From positions 25,340 through 89,339 of the forward strand of contig NZ_NJAG01000013.1 of assembly GCF_002872335.1 (NCBI RefSeq): a stretch of DNA of 64,000 nucleotides, in the 5' to 3' direction. The notes under the pieces were generated by a model. It was not told the DNA's origin. It ran no database searches and saw only the letters and a program-made list of their open reading frames with translations. The translations under genes were made by a program, and so were the position numbers. Shown here one piece after another: positions 37,485 to 46,726 of the stretch (the stretch's first letter is position 1; every line of letters starts with the position of its first letter). The stretch is from Siphonobacter sp. BAB-5405 (GTDB taxonomy: Bacteria; Bacteroidota; Bacteroidia; Cytophagales; Spirosomataceae).

Positions 37485-38681
37485 ATGCTGACGGGAAAAC
37501 GAATTTTACTGGGTGTTACGGGTAGCATTGCCGCCTACAAAACGGCCTCTTTCGTACGCTTACTGATTAAAGCGGGAGCGGAAGTACAGGTAGTGATGAC
37601 CCAGGCGGCTCAGGACTTTATTACGCCGCTCACGCTGAGTACGCTTTCCAAACGACCGGTGTACACCAAGTTGGTAGCGAACGATACGACGGGTGTCTGG
37701 AATAACCATGTGGAACTGGGCCTTTGGGCTGATCTGATGATCATCGCTCCGGCAACGGCCCATACGCTGGCCAAAGCAGCTCAGGGTCACTGCGATGACT
37801 TGTTGATGGCCGTGTACCTGTCAGCTCGCTGTCCGGTGTACTGGGCTCCGGCGATGGATCTGGATATGTACCATCATCCAGCTACGCGGGAAAACCTGAA
37901 CCGACTTCAGCAGTTTGGCAATACCATTATTCAGGCAGGCTATGGCGAACTCGCCAGTGGTTTGATCGGCGAGGGACGCATGGCCGAGCCCGAAGAACTG
38001 GTAGCTGTACTGGAAAACTATTTTGTTCAAACGCCCTGGAAAAATAAGAAAGTGCTGATTACGGCAGGCCCAACGCAGGAAGCCATTGATCCCGTACGCT
38101 TTATTTCCAATCATTCATCCGGGAAAATGGGTTACGCACTGGCCGGGCAGCTGGCCGCTCAGGGAGCCCAGGTAACACTGGTCAGCGGCCCCACGGCTCT
38201 GGCTTCGCCGCATCCGTCAGTCACCTTGCGTCAGATACGCTCGGCTCAGGAAATGTACGAAGCCTGTCGGGAAGTGTTTGCCGAACAGGAAGTGACCATA
38301 CTGGCAGCAGCCGTAGCTGATTATACCCCTACCGTGGTAGCGGAGCAAAAGATCAAAAAAACGGAAGCGAGCTTTACCATTGAACTGCGTAAAACCGTTG
38401 ATATTGCAGCTACCCTGGGTCAACAAAAACGTTCGGATCAGTTGCTCGTCGGCTTTGCTCTCGAAACGACGAATGAAGTGGCGAATGCCCGGGAAAAATT
38501 GATCCGTAAGAATTTTGACTTAATCGTCCTAAATTCGTTAAATCATTCGGGTGCCGGCTTTGGTTATGATACGAATCAAATCACAGTCATTGATCGTAAC
38601 CAGCAACTGACGGACTATCCATTGAAAAGTAAGACGGAAGTGGCCAGTGATATTTTAAAGGCCATTGCCGCGTATTTGTAA
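37485..38681 (+). CDS. coaBC: coaBC, bifunctional phosphopantothenoylcysteine decarboxylase/synthetase
   Basis: A 398-residue two-domain enzyme of CoA synthesis. The N-terminal flavoprotein (CoaC, ~1-185) has LLGVTGSIAAYKT, the active-site His in NNHVELGLW and PAMDLDMYHHP, a variant of the PxMNxxMW substrate motif. The C-terminal CoaB domain (~188-398) has VLITAGPTQEAIDPVRFISNHSSGKMG and IVLNSL. It joins cysteine to phosphopantothenate, then decarboxylates it to phosphopantetheine. Confidence 0.95.
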   Translation: MLTGKRILLGVTGSIAAYKTASFVRLLIKAGAEVQVVMTQAAQDFITPLTLSTLSKRPVYTKLVANDTTGVWNNHVELGLWADLMIIAPATAHTLAKAAQGHCDDLLMAVYLSARCPVYWAPAMDLDMYHHPATRENLNRLQQFGNTIIQAGYGELASGLIGEGRMAEPEELVAVLENYFVQTPWKNKKVLITAGPTQEAIDPVRFISNHSSGKMGYALAGQLAAQGAQVTLVSGPTALASPHPSVTLRQIRSAQEMYEACREVFAEQEVTILAAAVADYTPTVVAEQKIKKTEASFTIELRKTVDIAATLGQQKRSDQLLVGFALETTNEVANAREKLIRKNFDLIVLNSLNHSGAGFGYDTNQITVIDRNQQLTDYPLKSKTEVASDILKAIAAYL

Positions 38682-38702
38682 GCATCCATCCCCGTGTTCT
38701 TT

Positions 38703-39611
38703 ATGAAATATTTGCTTTCCATTCTATGTACGCTAGCCATTTGGGGTACGGCCTCCGCCCAGGAACTGGCCTGTAACATTACGCTACGGACGGACCAGGT
38801 ACGGGTAAACCAGCAAGCCAACAACGCTCAGCAGATTTACGGCGAATTACAGCGAGCCATGACGGACTTTGTGAACGGCCGCCGCTGGACGAATGATCAG
38901 TTTCGTCAGGAGGAAAAAATTCACCTGGATATTTCCATCAATCTTCAGAAGGCTACTGCTCAGGGTGATTACGAAGGACAAGCCATTATTCAGGTAAACC
39001 GCCCCATTTTTGGCACCAACTACGAAAGTGTACTGCTTCGGTACGTAGATCGGGCGTTTTCCTTTAAATACCTACCCGAAAACCCGCTGAATTTTAACGA
39101 TAACGTTTTCTCGGATAATCTTACATCCATGCTGGCCTATTACAGCTACATTGCTCTGGCTCTGGACTACGATTCATTCGGCAAACGCGGCGGTGAAGCC
39201 TGGATTCAGCGGGCCTATAACGTAGCCAATCTGGCTTCCAATGGTGGGTTTTCCGGCTGGGATCAGCGGGGCGATCAACGGAGCCGGTACTGGTTGGTCG
39301 AAAATCTTCAAAATCAGCAAATGATTCCTTTCCGGGAAGGGTTGTATACGTACCACCGACTTTCCATGGATGCGTTCAGTGATCAGCCCGATCAGGCCCG
39401 GAAGAATATTCTCGGCGTCCTGAACGACATCCGGCAAGTCATCCAGCTGAAACCTACTTCTATTTTAATTAACAGTTTTTTTGACGCCAAGTCCGAAGAA
39501 ATCGTTCAGTTGTTTTCGCAGGGTACGGCGGCCGAAAAAACGCAGGCGTTTCAGGTCTTATCCCAACTCGATCCCACCAAAACGGATTCGTATCGAAGAC
39601 TTACCAAGTAA
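38703..39611 (+). CDS. DUF4835 family secreted protein
   Basis: A 302-residue protein with a signal peptide (KYLLSILCTLAIWGTASAQ). It matches the Bacteroidetes DUF4835 family by its opening ELACNITLRTDQV, by DFVNGRRWTNDQF and IHLDISINL, and by its place between coaBC and recN. Function unknown. The start is the ATG at 38703; another ATG lies three codons upstream. Confidence 0.8.
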   Translation: MKYLLSILCTLAIWGTASAQELACNITLRTDQVRVNQQANNAQQIYGELQRAMTDFVNGRRWTNDQFRQEEKIHLDISINLQKATAQGDYEGQAIIQVNRPIFGTNYESVLLRYVDRAFSFKYLPENPLNFNDNVFSDNLTSMLAYYSYIALALDYDSFGKRGGEAWIQRAYNVANLASNGGFSGWDQRGDQRSRYWLVENLQNQQMIPFREGLYTYHRLSMDAFSDQPDQARKNILGVLNDIRQVIQLKPTSILINSFFDAKSEEIVQLFSQGTAAEKTQAFQVLSQLDPTKTDSYRRLTK

Positions 39612-39633
39612 GGATTCTTCGTTCTTCTCCTCT

Positions 39634-40071
39634 ATGATTACGCTTCGCCAGGCTACTACGCAAGACAGAGATTGGGCTTATTTCGTCAAGAAGAAAGCCC
39701 TGGGATTGTATGTGGTAGAAACCTGGGGAGCCTGGTACGAGCGGATTCAATGGGAGTTTTTTGAACAGACCTACCAGCAGTCGCTTACGCAGATCATTTG
39801 TCAGGACGAAACGCCCGTGGGTACGCTCCGGGTAGAGCGTCGGACGGATGAAATTTTTCTGTCGGAACTGTATTTATTGCCTACCTTTCAGAATCAGGGA
39901 ATTGGTTCGGTTTTATTGGAACAATTAAAGGCTGAAGCCCGGCAACGAGCTTTACCTTTGCAGCTAACCGTCCTGCAGGTTAATGAATCCGCCCGCCGCT
40001 TCTATGAACGACACGGGCTGGTATGTACCGCAGAAATTAAAAACCATTACGTAATGACTTACCATGGGTAA
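39634..40071 (+). CDS. GNAT-family N-acetyltransferase
   Basis: A 145-residue Gcn5-related acetyltransferase. The acetyl-CoA motif A is LLPTFQNQGIGSVLLEQL (~87-104), preceded by a beta strand (EIFLSELYL). The end (RRFYERHGLVCTAEIKNHYV) is typical. The start at 39634 (MITLRQATTQD) fits the fold; a frame open further upstream overlaps the previous gene. The substrate is unknown. The gene overlaps the next by 8 nt. Confidence 0.88.
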   Translation: MITLRQATTQDRDWAYFVKKKALGLYVVETWGAWYERIQWEFFEQTYQQSLTQIICQDETPVGTLRVERRTDEIFLSELYLLPTFQNQGIGSVLLEQLKAEARQRALPLQLTVLQVNESARRFYERHGLVCTAEIKNHYVMTYHG

Positions 40072-40285
40072 ACGACTAGTCAGACTACCAGCCACCGATC
40101 CCACCCTACCCGGACTTACGGGCAAACACCTGAACGTAGTCTTACGCAATGGCATTACGTATGCGGGGCGACTGTTGGGCCAGGAAAACCAGGAACTGAT
40201 TCTGGAAGATGGTCTGTTACGCGAACGCCGCTACCCCGTGCGGGACATTGAGGAAATTGTGTACGATAAGACTACCGCCTTTTAG
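40064..40285 (+). CDS. Small Sm/LSm-like protein, function unknown
   Basis: A 73-residue protein overlapping the GNAT gene by 8 nt, suggesting translational coupling. Residues ~19-48 read like an Sm1 motif: GKHLNVVLRNGITYAGRLLG, then a polar turn and ELILEDGLL; an Sm2-like strand pair could be RRYPVRDIEEIVY. The fold assignment is inference; it could be another small beta barrel. No signal or TM. Confidence 0.5.
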   Translation: MGKRLVRLPATDPTLPGLTGKHLNVVLRNGITYAGRLLGQENQELILEDGLLRERRYPVRDIEEIVYDKTTAF

Positions 40286-40310
40286 TATTTAACAGCCCAC
40301 CATCCTTTTG

Positions 40311-40318
40311 TACCTTTG
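40311..40318 (+). promoter_or_regulatory. Candidate -7 element of recN
   Basis: TACCTTTG matches TAnnTTTG, 28 nt upstream of the recN start. The -33 box is weak. Confidence 0.4.
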
Positions 40319-40346
40319 AAGTTCGAAGGTGATCCTCTTTTGACTC

Positions 40347-42035
40347 ATGCTTTCAAATCTGCTCATACAGAATTATGCTCTGATTGAATCGCTCGAGCTT
40401 TCGCCCAATGGCGGACTCAACATCATTACGGGTGAAACAGGAGCGGGTAAATCCATTTTGCTGGGAGCCATTGGTTTATTACGTGGCAACCGTGCTGATA
40501 CCAAAGTACTCTGGGACCCTTCCAAAAAGTGCATTATTGAGGGGCAATTCGATATTTCGGGCTACTTTATTCAAACCCTTTTCGAAGAAGAGGAAATCGA
40601 TTACGATACCACATGTATCATTCGCCGGGAGATTAGTCCTTCGGGAAAATCGCGGGCGTTTGTCAATGATACGCCCGTCAATCTGGAGACCTTACGCCGG
40701 GTTGGTTCCGAGCTGATGGACGTGCATTCCCAGCATGATTCCGTCCTGCTGGGTTCGCAGGAATACCAGCTTCAGATTGTCGACACGTACGCCCAGAATA
40801 CGGCCATTCTGGATCGGTATAAAGAACATTTTCGGGAATTCCGTAAAAAGCAGGAAGCCTATGACCGCCTGCAGGCGGAGGCTAAGGAAATCCGTAAAGA
40901 GTTTGACTACAATTCCTTTCTGCTCGATGAACTCAGCAAAGGTCGCTTTCAGGCCAACGAACAAACCGAGCTGGAACGCGAACTGACGACGCTGGAAAAC
41001 GCCGAAGAAATCAAACAACGACTGGTAGCCGCCGTCGGTTATCTCAATAATCCCGAACAAAGCATCCTTGGCTGGATGCAGAGTGTGGTCGGTAACCTGG
41101 GAGCGATTAGTACCTACGGAACCGAGTACGCCCAGCTTCGCGACCGGGTACAGAGTTGTTTAATTGAACTCAAAGACGTGGTAGCCGAGCTGGAATCGGA
41201 GGGAGAATCTGTAGAGCTGGACGACGAGAAGATTGCGGTGGTACAGGAACGGCTGAGTCTGCTTTATAATCTCCAGAAAAAGCATAATGTTACCACGATT
41301 GCCGACTTGCTGCAAATTCAGGCCAGCCTGGAACAGAAAGTAGCCAAAGTACTCAATCTGGACGAGGATCTGGCGGCGGCTCAAACCGCTGCCCACCAGG
41401 CCTGGGAGCAACTGGAATACACGGCCCGGGAGCTTTCTGATTCCCGCAAAGTCGTACTCAGTGAAATTGATGATCTGGTGACAGGTTTGCTGGCTGATCT
41501 GGGCATTCCCAATGGCCGCCTCGTTGTGGATCATCAATTGGGCAAGCCCGGCAGTCAGGGAATCGATACCGTTAGTTTCCTCTTTTCGGCCAACAAAGGC
41601 ATGCAGCCCCGGCAATTGCGGGAAGTGGCTTCGGGCGGTGAATTTAGCCGTTTAATGCTGGCCGTCAAGTACATTCTGGCCAACAAACGTTCCCTCCCTA
41701 CGATTATTTTTGACGAAATTGATACCGGTATTTCCGGTGAAATTGCCATCAAAGTCGGAAATATGATGCTGGATATGGCCCATGGTCACCAGCTCATCGC
41801 CATTACCCACCTGCACCAGATTGCGGCGAAGGGCAATGCCCACTATTTTGTGTACAAAGATCACTCGGCGGATCGTACGGTTTCGCGGATTCGTCAGCTT
41901 AGTACGGAAGAACGCGTACAGGAAATTGCTCAGATGATCGGCGGGGCCAAACCATCCAAAGCCATCGTGGATAACGCCCGTGAGCTGCTGTCGCAAAACA
42001 TGACCGAACGAACCAATTATAAACTTGATTTGTAG
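40347..42035 (+). CDS. recN: recN, DNA repair protein RecN
   Basis: A 562-residue SMC-like ATPase for double-strand break repair. Walker A is ITGETGAGKSILLGAIG (~28-44); coiled-coil arms span ~160-380; the signature is EVASGGEFSRLMLAVKYI and Walker B TIIFDEIDTGISGEIA, with the H-loop ITHLHQIAAKGNAHYFV. Length matches E. coli RecN (553). Confidence 0.95.
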   Translation: MLSNLLIQNYALIESLELSPNGGLNIITGETGAGKSILLGAIGLLRGNRADTKVLWDPSKKCIIEGQFDISGYFIQTLFEEEEIDYDTTCIIRREISPSGKSRAFVNDTPVNLETLRRVGSELMDVHSQHDSVLLGSQEYQLQIVDTYAQNTAILDRYKEHFREFRKKQEAYDRLQAEAKEIRKEFDYNSFLLDELSKGRFQANEQTELERELTTLENAEEIKQRLVAAVGYLNNPEQSILGWMQSVVGNLGAISTYGTEYAQLRDRVQSCLIELKDVVAELESEGESVELDDEKIAVVQERLSLLYNLQKKHNVTTIADLLQIQASLEQKVAKVLNLDEDLAAAQTAAHQAWEQLEYTARELSDSRKVVLSEIDDLVTGLLADLGIPNGRLVVDHQLGKPGSQGIDTVSFLFSANKGMQPRQLREVASGGEFSRLMLAVKYILANKRSLPTIIFDEIDTGISGEIAIKVGNMMLDMAHGHQLIAITHLHQIAAKGNAHYFVYKDHSADRTVSRIRQLSTEERVQEIAQMIGGAKPSKAIVDNARELLSQNMTERTNYKLDL

Positions 42036-42074
42036 GGAAAGAGCGAGCATCCAGCGGATAAGCTCGCTCTTTCC
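42036..42074 (+). terminator. Terminator of recN
   Basis: A perfect 13-bp stem (42036-42048 with 42062-42074), 13-nt loop, followed by GTTTTATTTTT. It starts at the recN stop codon. Confidence 0.85.
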
Positions 42075-42101
42075 GTTTTATTTTTCCCCAACTACAGGTG
42101 T

Positions 42102-42497
42102 ATGAAAAAATATCTTTTCCTGGCCCTGGGCGTATCTTTAGCGGCCTGCCAAAATCCCCCCAGCGAAGATTTAAGCAAGTTTCAGAAAGAAGTAGAAGGC
42201 ATGCATGATAAAATCATGGGTCCGTACATGCAGATTGAAGACCTTCGCGAAGCCATTCGTCAACAGGTGGCCAAGGATACCACCACGCGTGCCCAGGGCG
42301 ACAGCCTGATTCTGGCCCTGACAAAAGCTGAAGAAGGCATGAACGACTGGATGGCCCACTACAACGGGGATACCTTACTGGATTTATCCGCTGATCAGGG
42401 CCGGGTTTATCTGGAGGCGGAAAAAAAGAAGGTCACGGCCGTTGAAGAACAAACCAACAGCAGCGTAGCCGCCGCCAAAGCGTTTTTGAAAAAGTAG
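42102..42497 (+). CDS. Small helical lipoprotein, function unknown
   Basis: A 131-residue lipoprotein (signal KKYLFLALGVSLAAC, Cys at 16). The mature protein is nearly all alpha-helical and charged (LSKFQKEVEGMHDKIMGPYMQIEDLREAIRQ), with predicted coiled coil at both ends. Similar small lipoproteins sit upstream of SCO genes in Bacteroidetes, and the SCO gene starts 38 nt on, so a shared role in cytochrome oxidase maturation or redox defence is possible (inference). Confidence 0.65.
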   Translation: MKKYLFLALGVSLAACQNPPSEDLSKFQKEVEGMHDKIMGPYMQIEDLREAIRQQVAKDTTTRAQGDSLILALTKAEEGMNDWMAHYNGDTLLDLSADQGRVYLEAEKKKVTAVEEQTNSSVAAAKAFLKK

Positions 42498-42534
42498 GTT
42501 CTTTTCACCTAGAACCGGTTCCCAGGTTTTTCTT

Positions 42535-43179
42535 ATGAAAATGTATTCCGTTGCCTGCCTGATGCTGGCCATCACTTTAGTACTAGCCTGTCAGTCAGAA
42601 TCGTCGCGTCTACCCATTTTAGGGCCTCGCAATGGCGTGCAAACCCGCGTAGTCGAGGGTAAAACAGTAACCGATACGGTCTACCACCAGATTCCTGATT
42701 TTGCTTTTGCCAGTCAGTACGGGGATACGGTTACCGCGAAGAATTTTGCGGGTAAGATTTACATCGCCGATTTCTTCTTTACCACCTGCCCCACCATTTG
42801 TCCAAAAATGACGATGGAAATGCGAAAGCTGTATCAAAAGTTTAAAGATGATCCTCAGGTCATGTTTCTCTCCCACTCCATCGATCCCAAACGGGACAGC
42901 GTTGGACGTTTGAGAGAATACGCGACGGATCTGGGAGTATACGGACAGAAACAATGGTACTTCGTGACGGGCGACCGCAAGGAGATTTTTGACATCGGGC
43001 AAAATGCCTATTTTGTATCGGCCAAAGAAGATTCCGATGAACCCGGTGGATTACTCCACAGCGGTGCCTTCATCGTCATAGATCCGCAGCGACGTATTCG
43101 CGGCATTTACGATGGTACCAAAGATGAAGTAGTAGGCGAAGTATCCGAAGCGATTGAATTACTCAAAAAAGAAAACTAA
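42535..43179 (+). CDS. SCO1/SenC family lipoprotein (copper chaperone or thioredoxin-like)
   Basis: A 214-residue thioredoxin-fold protein with a lipoprotein signal (Cys ~19, LVLAC). The CxxxC copper or redox motif is FFFTTCPTICPKM (~79-91) and the ligand His lies in GLLHSGAFIVIDP (~165). SCO proteins deliver copper to the CuA site of cytochrome c oxidase. The start could be either ATG at 42535 or 42541. Confidence 0.9.
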   Translation: MKMYSVACLMLAITLVLACQSESSRLPILGPRNGVQTRVVEGKTVTDTVYHQIPDFAFASQYGDTVTAKNFAGKIYIADFFFTTCPTICPKMTMEMRKLYQKFKDDPQVMFLSHSIDPKRDSVGRLREYATDLGVYGQKQWYFVTGDRKEIFDIGQNAYFVSAKEDSDEPGGLLHSGAFIVIDPQRRIRGIYDGTKDEVVGEVSEAIELLKKEN

Positions 43180-43192
43180 CGTTCATTCCCTC

Positions 43193-43579
43193 ATGTCTTC
43201 ACGTCAGAATATTCTCTCCGGCTCACCCTGGGAAGATCGGGTCGGTTACTGCCGGGCCGTGCGAATCGGCAATCTCATTGAAGTGGCCGGTACAGTAGCC
43301 ATTGTCGATGGTGAAACCGTACGGGCCGACGATGCGTACGCCCAAACCAAAAATATCATTGAGCGTATTGCGAAGGTTCTGGAAGAAGCCGGAGCCAGTC
43401 TGAGCGACGTCGTACGTACCCGCATGTTTACGACTGATATCAGCAAGTTCGACGACATTGGGCGGGCTCACGGTGAGTTTTTCCGGGAGATCAAACCCGT
43501 AACGGCCATTTACGAGATTCGGAAACTGGTAGCCCAGGAATATCTGATTGAAATAGAGTTTACGGCAGTGGTGGAATAA
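43193..43579 (+). CDS. RidA family protein (YjgF/YER057c/UK114), lacking the catalytic Arg
   Basis: A 128-residue RidA-fold protein: NLIEVAGTVAIVDGE, NIIERIAKVLEEAGASLSDVVRTRMF, and the final LIEIEFTAVV. In enamine-deaminating RidA, Arg105 lies in a P-x-R motif; here the aligned segment is KPVTAIYEIRK, with Thr in that place. This suggests the Rid4-7-type group that does not hydrolyse 2-aminoacrylate in the usual way. The start at 43193 leaves 13 nt after the SCO stop. Confidence 0.85.
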   Translation: MSSRQNILSGSPWEDRVGYCRAVRIGNLIEVAGTVAIVDGETVRADDAYAQTKNIIERIAKVLEEAGASLSDVVRTRMFTTDISKFDDIGRAHGEFFREIKPVTAIYEIRKLVAQEYLIEIEFTAVVE

Positions 43580-43588
43580 CATTTCTAC

Positions 43589-43622
43589 AAAAAAAGGCTG
43601 ACTCGGAGGTCAGCCTTTTTTT
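43589..43622. terminator. Bidirectional terminator
   Basis: A 14-bp stem (43589-43602 with 43609-43622) and 6-nt loop with A7 and T7 flanks, between genes converging at 43579 and 43642. Confidence 0.88.
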
Positions 43623-43641
43623 ATGCTATATACCGTTCGTC

Positions 43642-45138
43642 TTACGCTTTGTGTTCGTCGCGTAAAAGATCATTCACCGTTTTCACCGGGTTAAAGGTGA
43701 TCAGGGGTACTTCGACGAACAGCGTATTCCAATCGGACATGGAACCGTTCCAAAGTCCGGGTAATTCCTGAGCTTTCAGGTCTTTACCATCCTTGGATTT
43801 CTGCGTAATAAAGCCCGTTTGCGGATCGCGGTACTTCAACAGATCAAAGGCTTTTCCCGTGTAATCGGTCCAGGAGCAGACCAGATCTACCGGGTTAAAG
43901 TGCGTCGCTTTCAGGAATTTATTCTTCTGTTCCTCATCATCCATGTCTACCTGAGCGGATTCTACTACCTGTAGCTGACTGGTACCATCGGAGCTTTTCG
44001 CCCAGAACGGTCCACCACCCGGCTCGCCTACGTTCTGTACCATGCCGCAAACCCGGATGGGTCGGTTCAGCTTGGTGCGGAAATATTCCACTACTTTTTC
44101 AACGGGCCACTCGTAGAAGCCTTCTACCGGCTCTACGCACAAGACCCGACGTAAGAACTCATCGATTTCCGCCATTAACGCCTGACTCGTATCTCCACTG
44201 TCGAGACGGTTTAAGTAGCCGAAAATGCGTTCCCGCGTTTGCAGTAACGTTCCAGCGATGGCCCGTTTGTAGATCGTGGTCGTATTTTTAAGACGATCCG
44301 GTACGACGTTATCAATATTCTTGATGAATACCAGATCCGCTTCTACGTCATTGAGGTTAGCCAGCAAGGCACCGTGACCCGCTGGACGGAACAACAGGCC
44401 GCCGTTTTTATCGACGAAAGGCGTATTGTCCAGATTAACCGCAATGGTATCGGTAGAGGCTTTTTGTTCCGAAAAATCAATAACAAAATTCAGATTGTGT
44501 CGCTCGGCGTATTCGGGAGCCTGTTCCGAAATCAGTTCCTTGAATTTAGCCTTGTGCTCGGGCGATACCGTGAAATGAATGGCTACTTCGCCTTTGGAAC
44601 GAGCGTAGCTTGCTCCTTCGACCAGGTGTTCTTCCACCGGGGTACGATTTTCTTCGGCGTAGCGGTGAAATTTCAACAATCCTTTGGGCAATGAACCATA
44701 ATCCAGACCTTTGCCCGTGAGGAAGTATGCCGCAATGGTTTGCTGATCCGCCGTTTCGATGTCAAGACCGTCTTTGGCTAGAGCTGCTTTCAAGTCGTCA
44801 TAGAAAGCAAACTCTGGTAACCGCTCGAAAAACTGATCGACTGACTTATCCGATTTTCCGCCCTCCAGGAATCCAAATAAGGATTTGAACATCCGTGTGG
44901 CAGCTCCCGAAGCGGGTACAAATTTAACAATCCGTAAGGTAGGTACGTACGTTTCGTAGGTATCCAGAGCGGCCTGGATTTGCTCGTCCGATAATTGCAG
45001 GATGCCGTCTTTAGGAGTAGCGGCACGGGTTAGATTCATCCAGGGGAATCCATTGACAAAGTATTGAATCTGGCTTTCAACCGTTTGGACTTCAATACCT
45101 TTGGCTTCAATTTGCTCTAAATCTTTGGTAGAAAACAT
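43642..45138 (-). CDS. DUF4301 family protein
   Basis: A 498-residue cytoplasmic protein matching the Bacteroidetes DUF4301 family: MFSTKDLEQIEAKGI, then VKFVPASGAATRMFKSLFGFL (~69-89), LLFRPAGHGALLANLNDVEAD and ICGMVQNVGEPGGGPFWAKS... motifs. The PASGAATRM loop followed by GHGALL and a late Gly-rich segment recall nucleotide-sugar transferases (inference), but no biochemical role is known to me. Confidence 0.8.
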   Translation of the reverse strand: MFSTKDLEQIEAKGIEVQTVESQIQYFVNGFPWMNLTRAATPKDGILQLSDEQIQAALDTYETYVPTLRIVKFVPASGAATRMFKSLFGFLEGGKSDKSVDQFFERLPEFAFYDDLKAALAKDGLDIETADQQTIAAYFLTGKGLDYGSLPKGLLKFHRYAEENRTPVEEHLVEGASYARSKGEVAIHFTVSPEHKAKFKELISEQAPEYAERHNLNFVIDFSEQKASTDTIAVNLDNTPFVDKNGGLLFRPAGHGALLANLNDVEADLVFIKNIDNVVPDRLKNTTTIYKRAIAGTLLQTRERIFGYLNRLDSGDTSQALMAEIDEFLRRVLCVEPVEGFYEWPVEKVVEYFRTKLNRPIRVCGMVQNVGEPGGGPFWAKSSDGTSQLQVVESAQVDMDDEEQKNKFLKATHFNPVDLVCSWTDYTGKAFDLLKYRDPQTGFITQKSKDGKDLKAQELPGLWNGSMSDWNTLFVEVPLITFNPVKTVNDLLRDEHKA

Positions 45139-45278
45139 GATTACTTAGGAAACGTTGAGGCTGAAAAATAAGACGGTGACTAGAAACAGCTAGGAATTAT
45201 TCTGGTTAAAAATAGACACTTAAGTACACGAATTAACTGTAAATAATGGTTAAAGTTTTTGAAAAATACCCCAAGGTT

Positions 45279-46166
45279 ATGACTTCTTATCGATTGATTA
45301 TTTTTTTAGGCTTACTCGTCGGTTTCACCGCCTGCGATCAGCTCTTTCCGGGGCCATCTGAGAACACTTCTTTTGGTTCCGCGGTGAGTCGAGGGGTTCT
45401 CAATAATGCGGATATATACGAAGCTTCTGGCTTGGCGGTCAGTCGACACCAGCCCAATTTTATCTGGACGCACAACGATTCCGGTGACCCCAACCGCATT
45501 TTTCTACTCGATGCGACTAATGCCCAATGGAAAGCTACTGTCACGGTAGAAAACGCCACCAACCTTGACTGGGAAGATATGGCCGCTGCCGTTCGGGATG
45601 GAGTACCCACGCTCTATGTAGGCGATACGGGCGATAACCTCAACCAGTATTCCACCCACGCCATTTACCGTTTTCCGGAGCCTAATCCAGCAACGTTGTC
45701 GGGAAACGCTTCCGTATCCAACGTTGAACGCATTACCTATCGCTATCCCGATGGCCAGTGGGACGCGGAAGCCCTGATGGTGGATCCTCAAACGCTGGAT
45801 ATTTACATCATTTCCAAAGTTTCTTCGGGTACGCACCTGTATCGTCTGCCTTATCCACAATCTACGACGGAAGTGATTACGGCGGAAAACGTTGCCAGTC
45901 TTTCTCAAACGATGATTACTGCTGCTGATATTTCGCCCGATGGCCAGGAAATTCTCATGAAAGATTACCTCACAGTGTATTACTGGAAACGAAATTCAGG
46001 GGAAAGCATCGCTCAAACGATGCAGCGATCGGCCCGCGTGATGCCCTATTTTCCCGAACCGCAGGGTGAAGCGATCGCTTTTGCTACCGACCGCTCCGGC
46101 TACTATACCCTAAGTGAAGATCGGAATAATATTCGGGCTCATTTGTACTTTTATCCCCGCAAATAA
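45279..46166 (+). CDS. Lipoprotein with beta-propeller-like repeats, function unknown
   Basis: A 295-residue lipoprotein (IIFLGLLVGFTAC, Cys ~17). The mature protein has repeated D-x-D/W units (FIWTHNDSGDPNRIFLLD, LYVGDTGDNLNQ, ALMVDPQTLDIYIIS, DISPDGQEILMKDYLTVYYW) consistent with a beta-propeller of NHL/phytase-like type. No catalytic residues recognised. The start at 45279 is set by the signal; the frame opens 11 codons upstream. It ends 12 nt before tadA. Confidence 0.6.
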   Translation: MTSYRLIIFLGLLVGFTACDQLFPGPSENTSFGSAVSRGVLNNADIYEASGLAVSRHQPNFIWTHNDSGDPNRIFLLDATNAQWKATVTVENATNLDWEDMAAAVRDGVPTLYVGDTGDNLNQYSTHAIYRFPEPNPATLSGNASVSNVERITYRYPDGQWDAEALMVDPQTLDIYIISKVSSGTHLYRLPYPQSTTEVITAENVASLSQTMITAADISPDGQEILMKDYLTVYYWKRNSGESIAQTMQRSARVMPYFPEPQGEAIAFATDRSGYYTLSEDRNNIRAHLYFYPRK

Positions 46167-46178
46167 AAACGCTTTTCT

Positions 46179-46619
46179 GTGGCTTTAAGTGATGAATATT
46201 TCATGGCGGTAGCGATGCAGCTGGCTCAGGAGGCGGCCGACGCCGGTGAAATTCCAGTGGGGGCTGTGGTGGTTTCTAACCGTCGTATTATTGGGAAAGG
46301 CAGTAACCAGACCGAACGCCTGAAAGATGTGACGGCTCACGCGGAAATTCTGGCATTAACTGCCGCTACGCAACATCTGGGATCGAAGTTTCTCCGCGAC
46401 TGTACACTCTACGTAACCCTCGAACCCTGCGTGATGTGTGCCGGAGCCCTGTACTGGGCCCAACTGGGAAGACTGGTATACGGAGCAGCTGATGAGAAAA
46501 GGGGTTATTCGAAAGCCGGTTCTTTACTACATCCTAAGACCCGCGTCACCAGCGGTATTTTGCGGGAAGAAACCGAAGCCCAGCTCGTCCAGTTTTTCCG
46601 TAAACTCCGTCAATCCTAG
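46179..46619 (+). CDS. tadA: tadA-like nucleoside deaminase
   Basis: A 146-residue cytidine/deoxycytidylate deaminase-fold protein. Zinc ligands: HAEILAL and TLEPCVMCAGAL. The surrounding IPVGAVVV, KGSNQTERLKDVTAHAE and KAGSLLHP fit tRNA-adenosine deaminase TadA, which makes inosine-34 in tRNA-Arg(ACG); guanine deaminase is the main alternative. The first codon is GTG at 46179, a less likely alternative start being ATG at 46203. Confidence 0.88.
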   Translation: MALSDEYFMAVAMQLAQEAADAGEIPVGAVVVSNRRIIGKGSNQTERLKDVTAHAEILALTAATQHLGSKFLRDCTLYVTLEPCVMCAGALYWAQLGRLVYGAADEKRGYSKAGSLLHPKTRVTSGILREETEAQLVQFFRKLRQS

Positions 46620-46726
46620 CGGCTCCCGTAAAATTCCGGTAGGCCTGGAACTCTTTAACCCTTGGAATGCCTTTTTAAACCGAATAGACATTTATTCCTA
46701 TTTTTAATCCTAATTTTCAACCAGCT

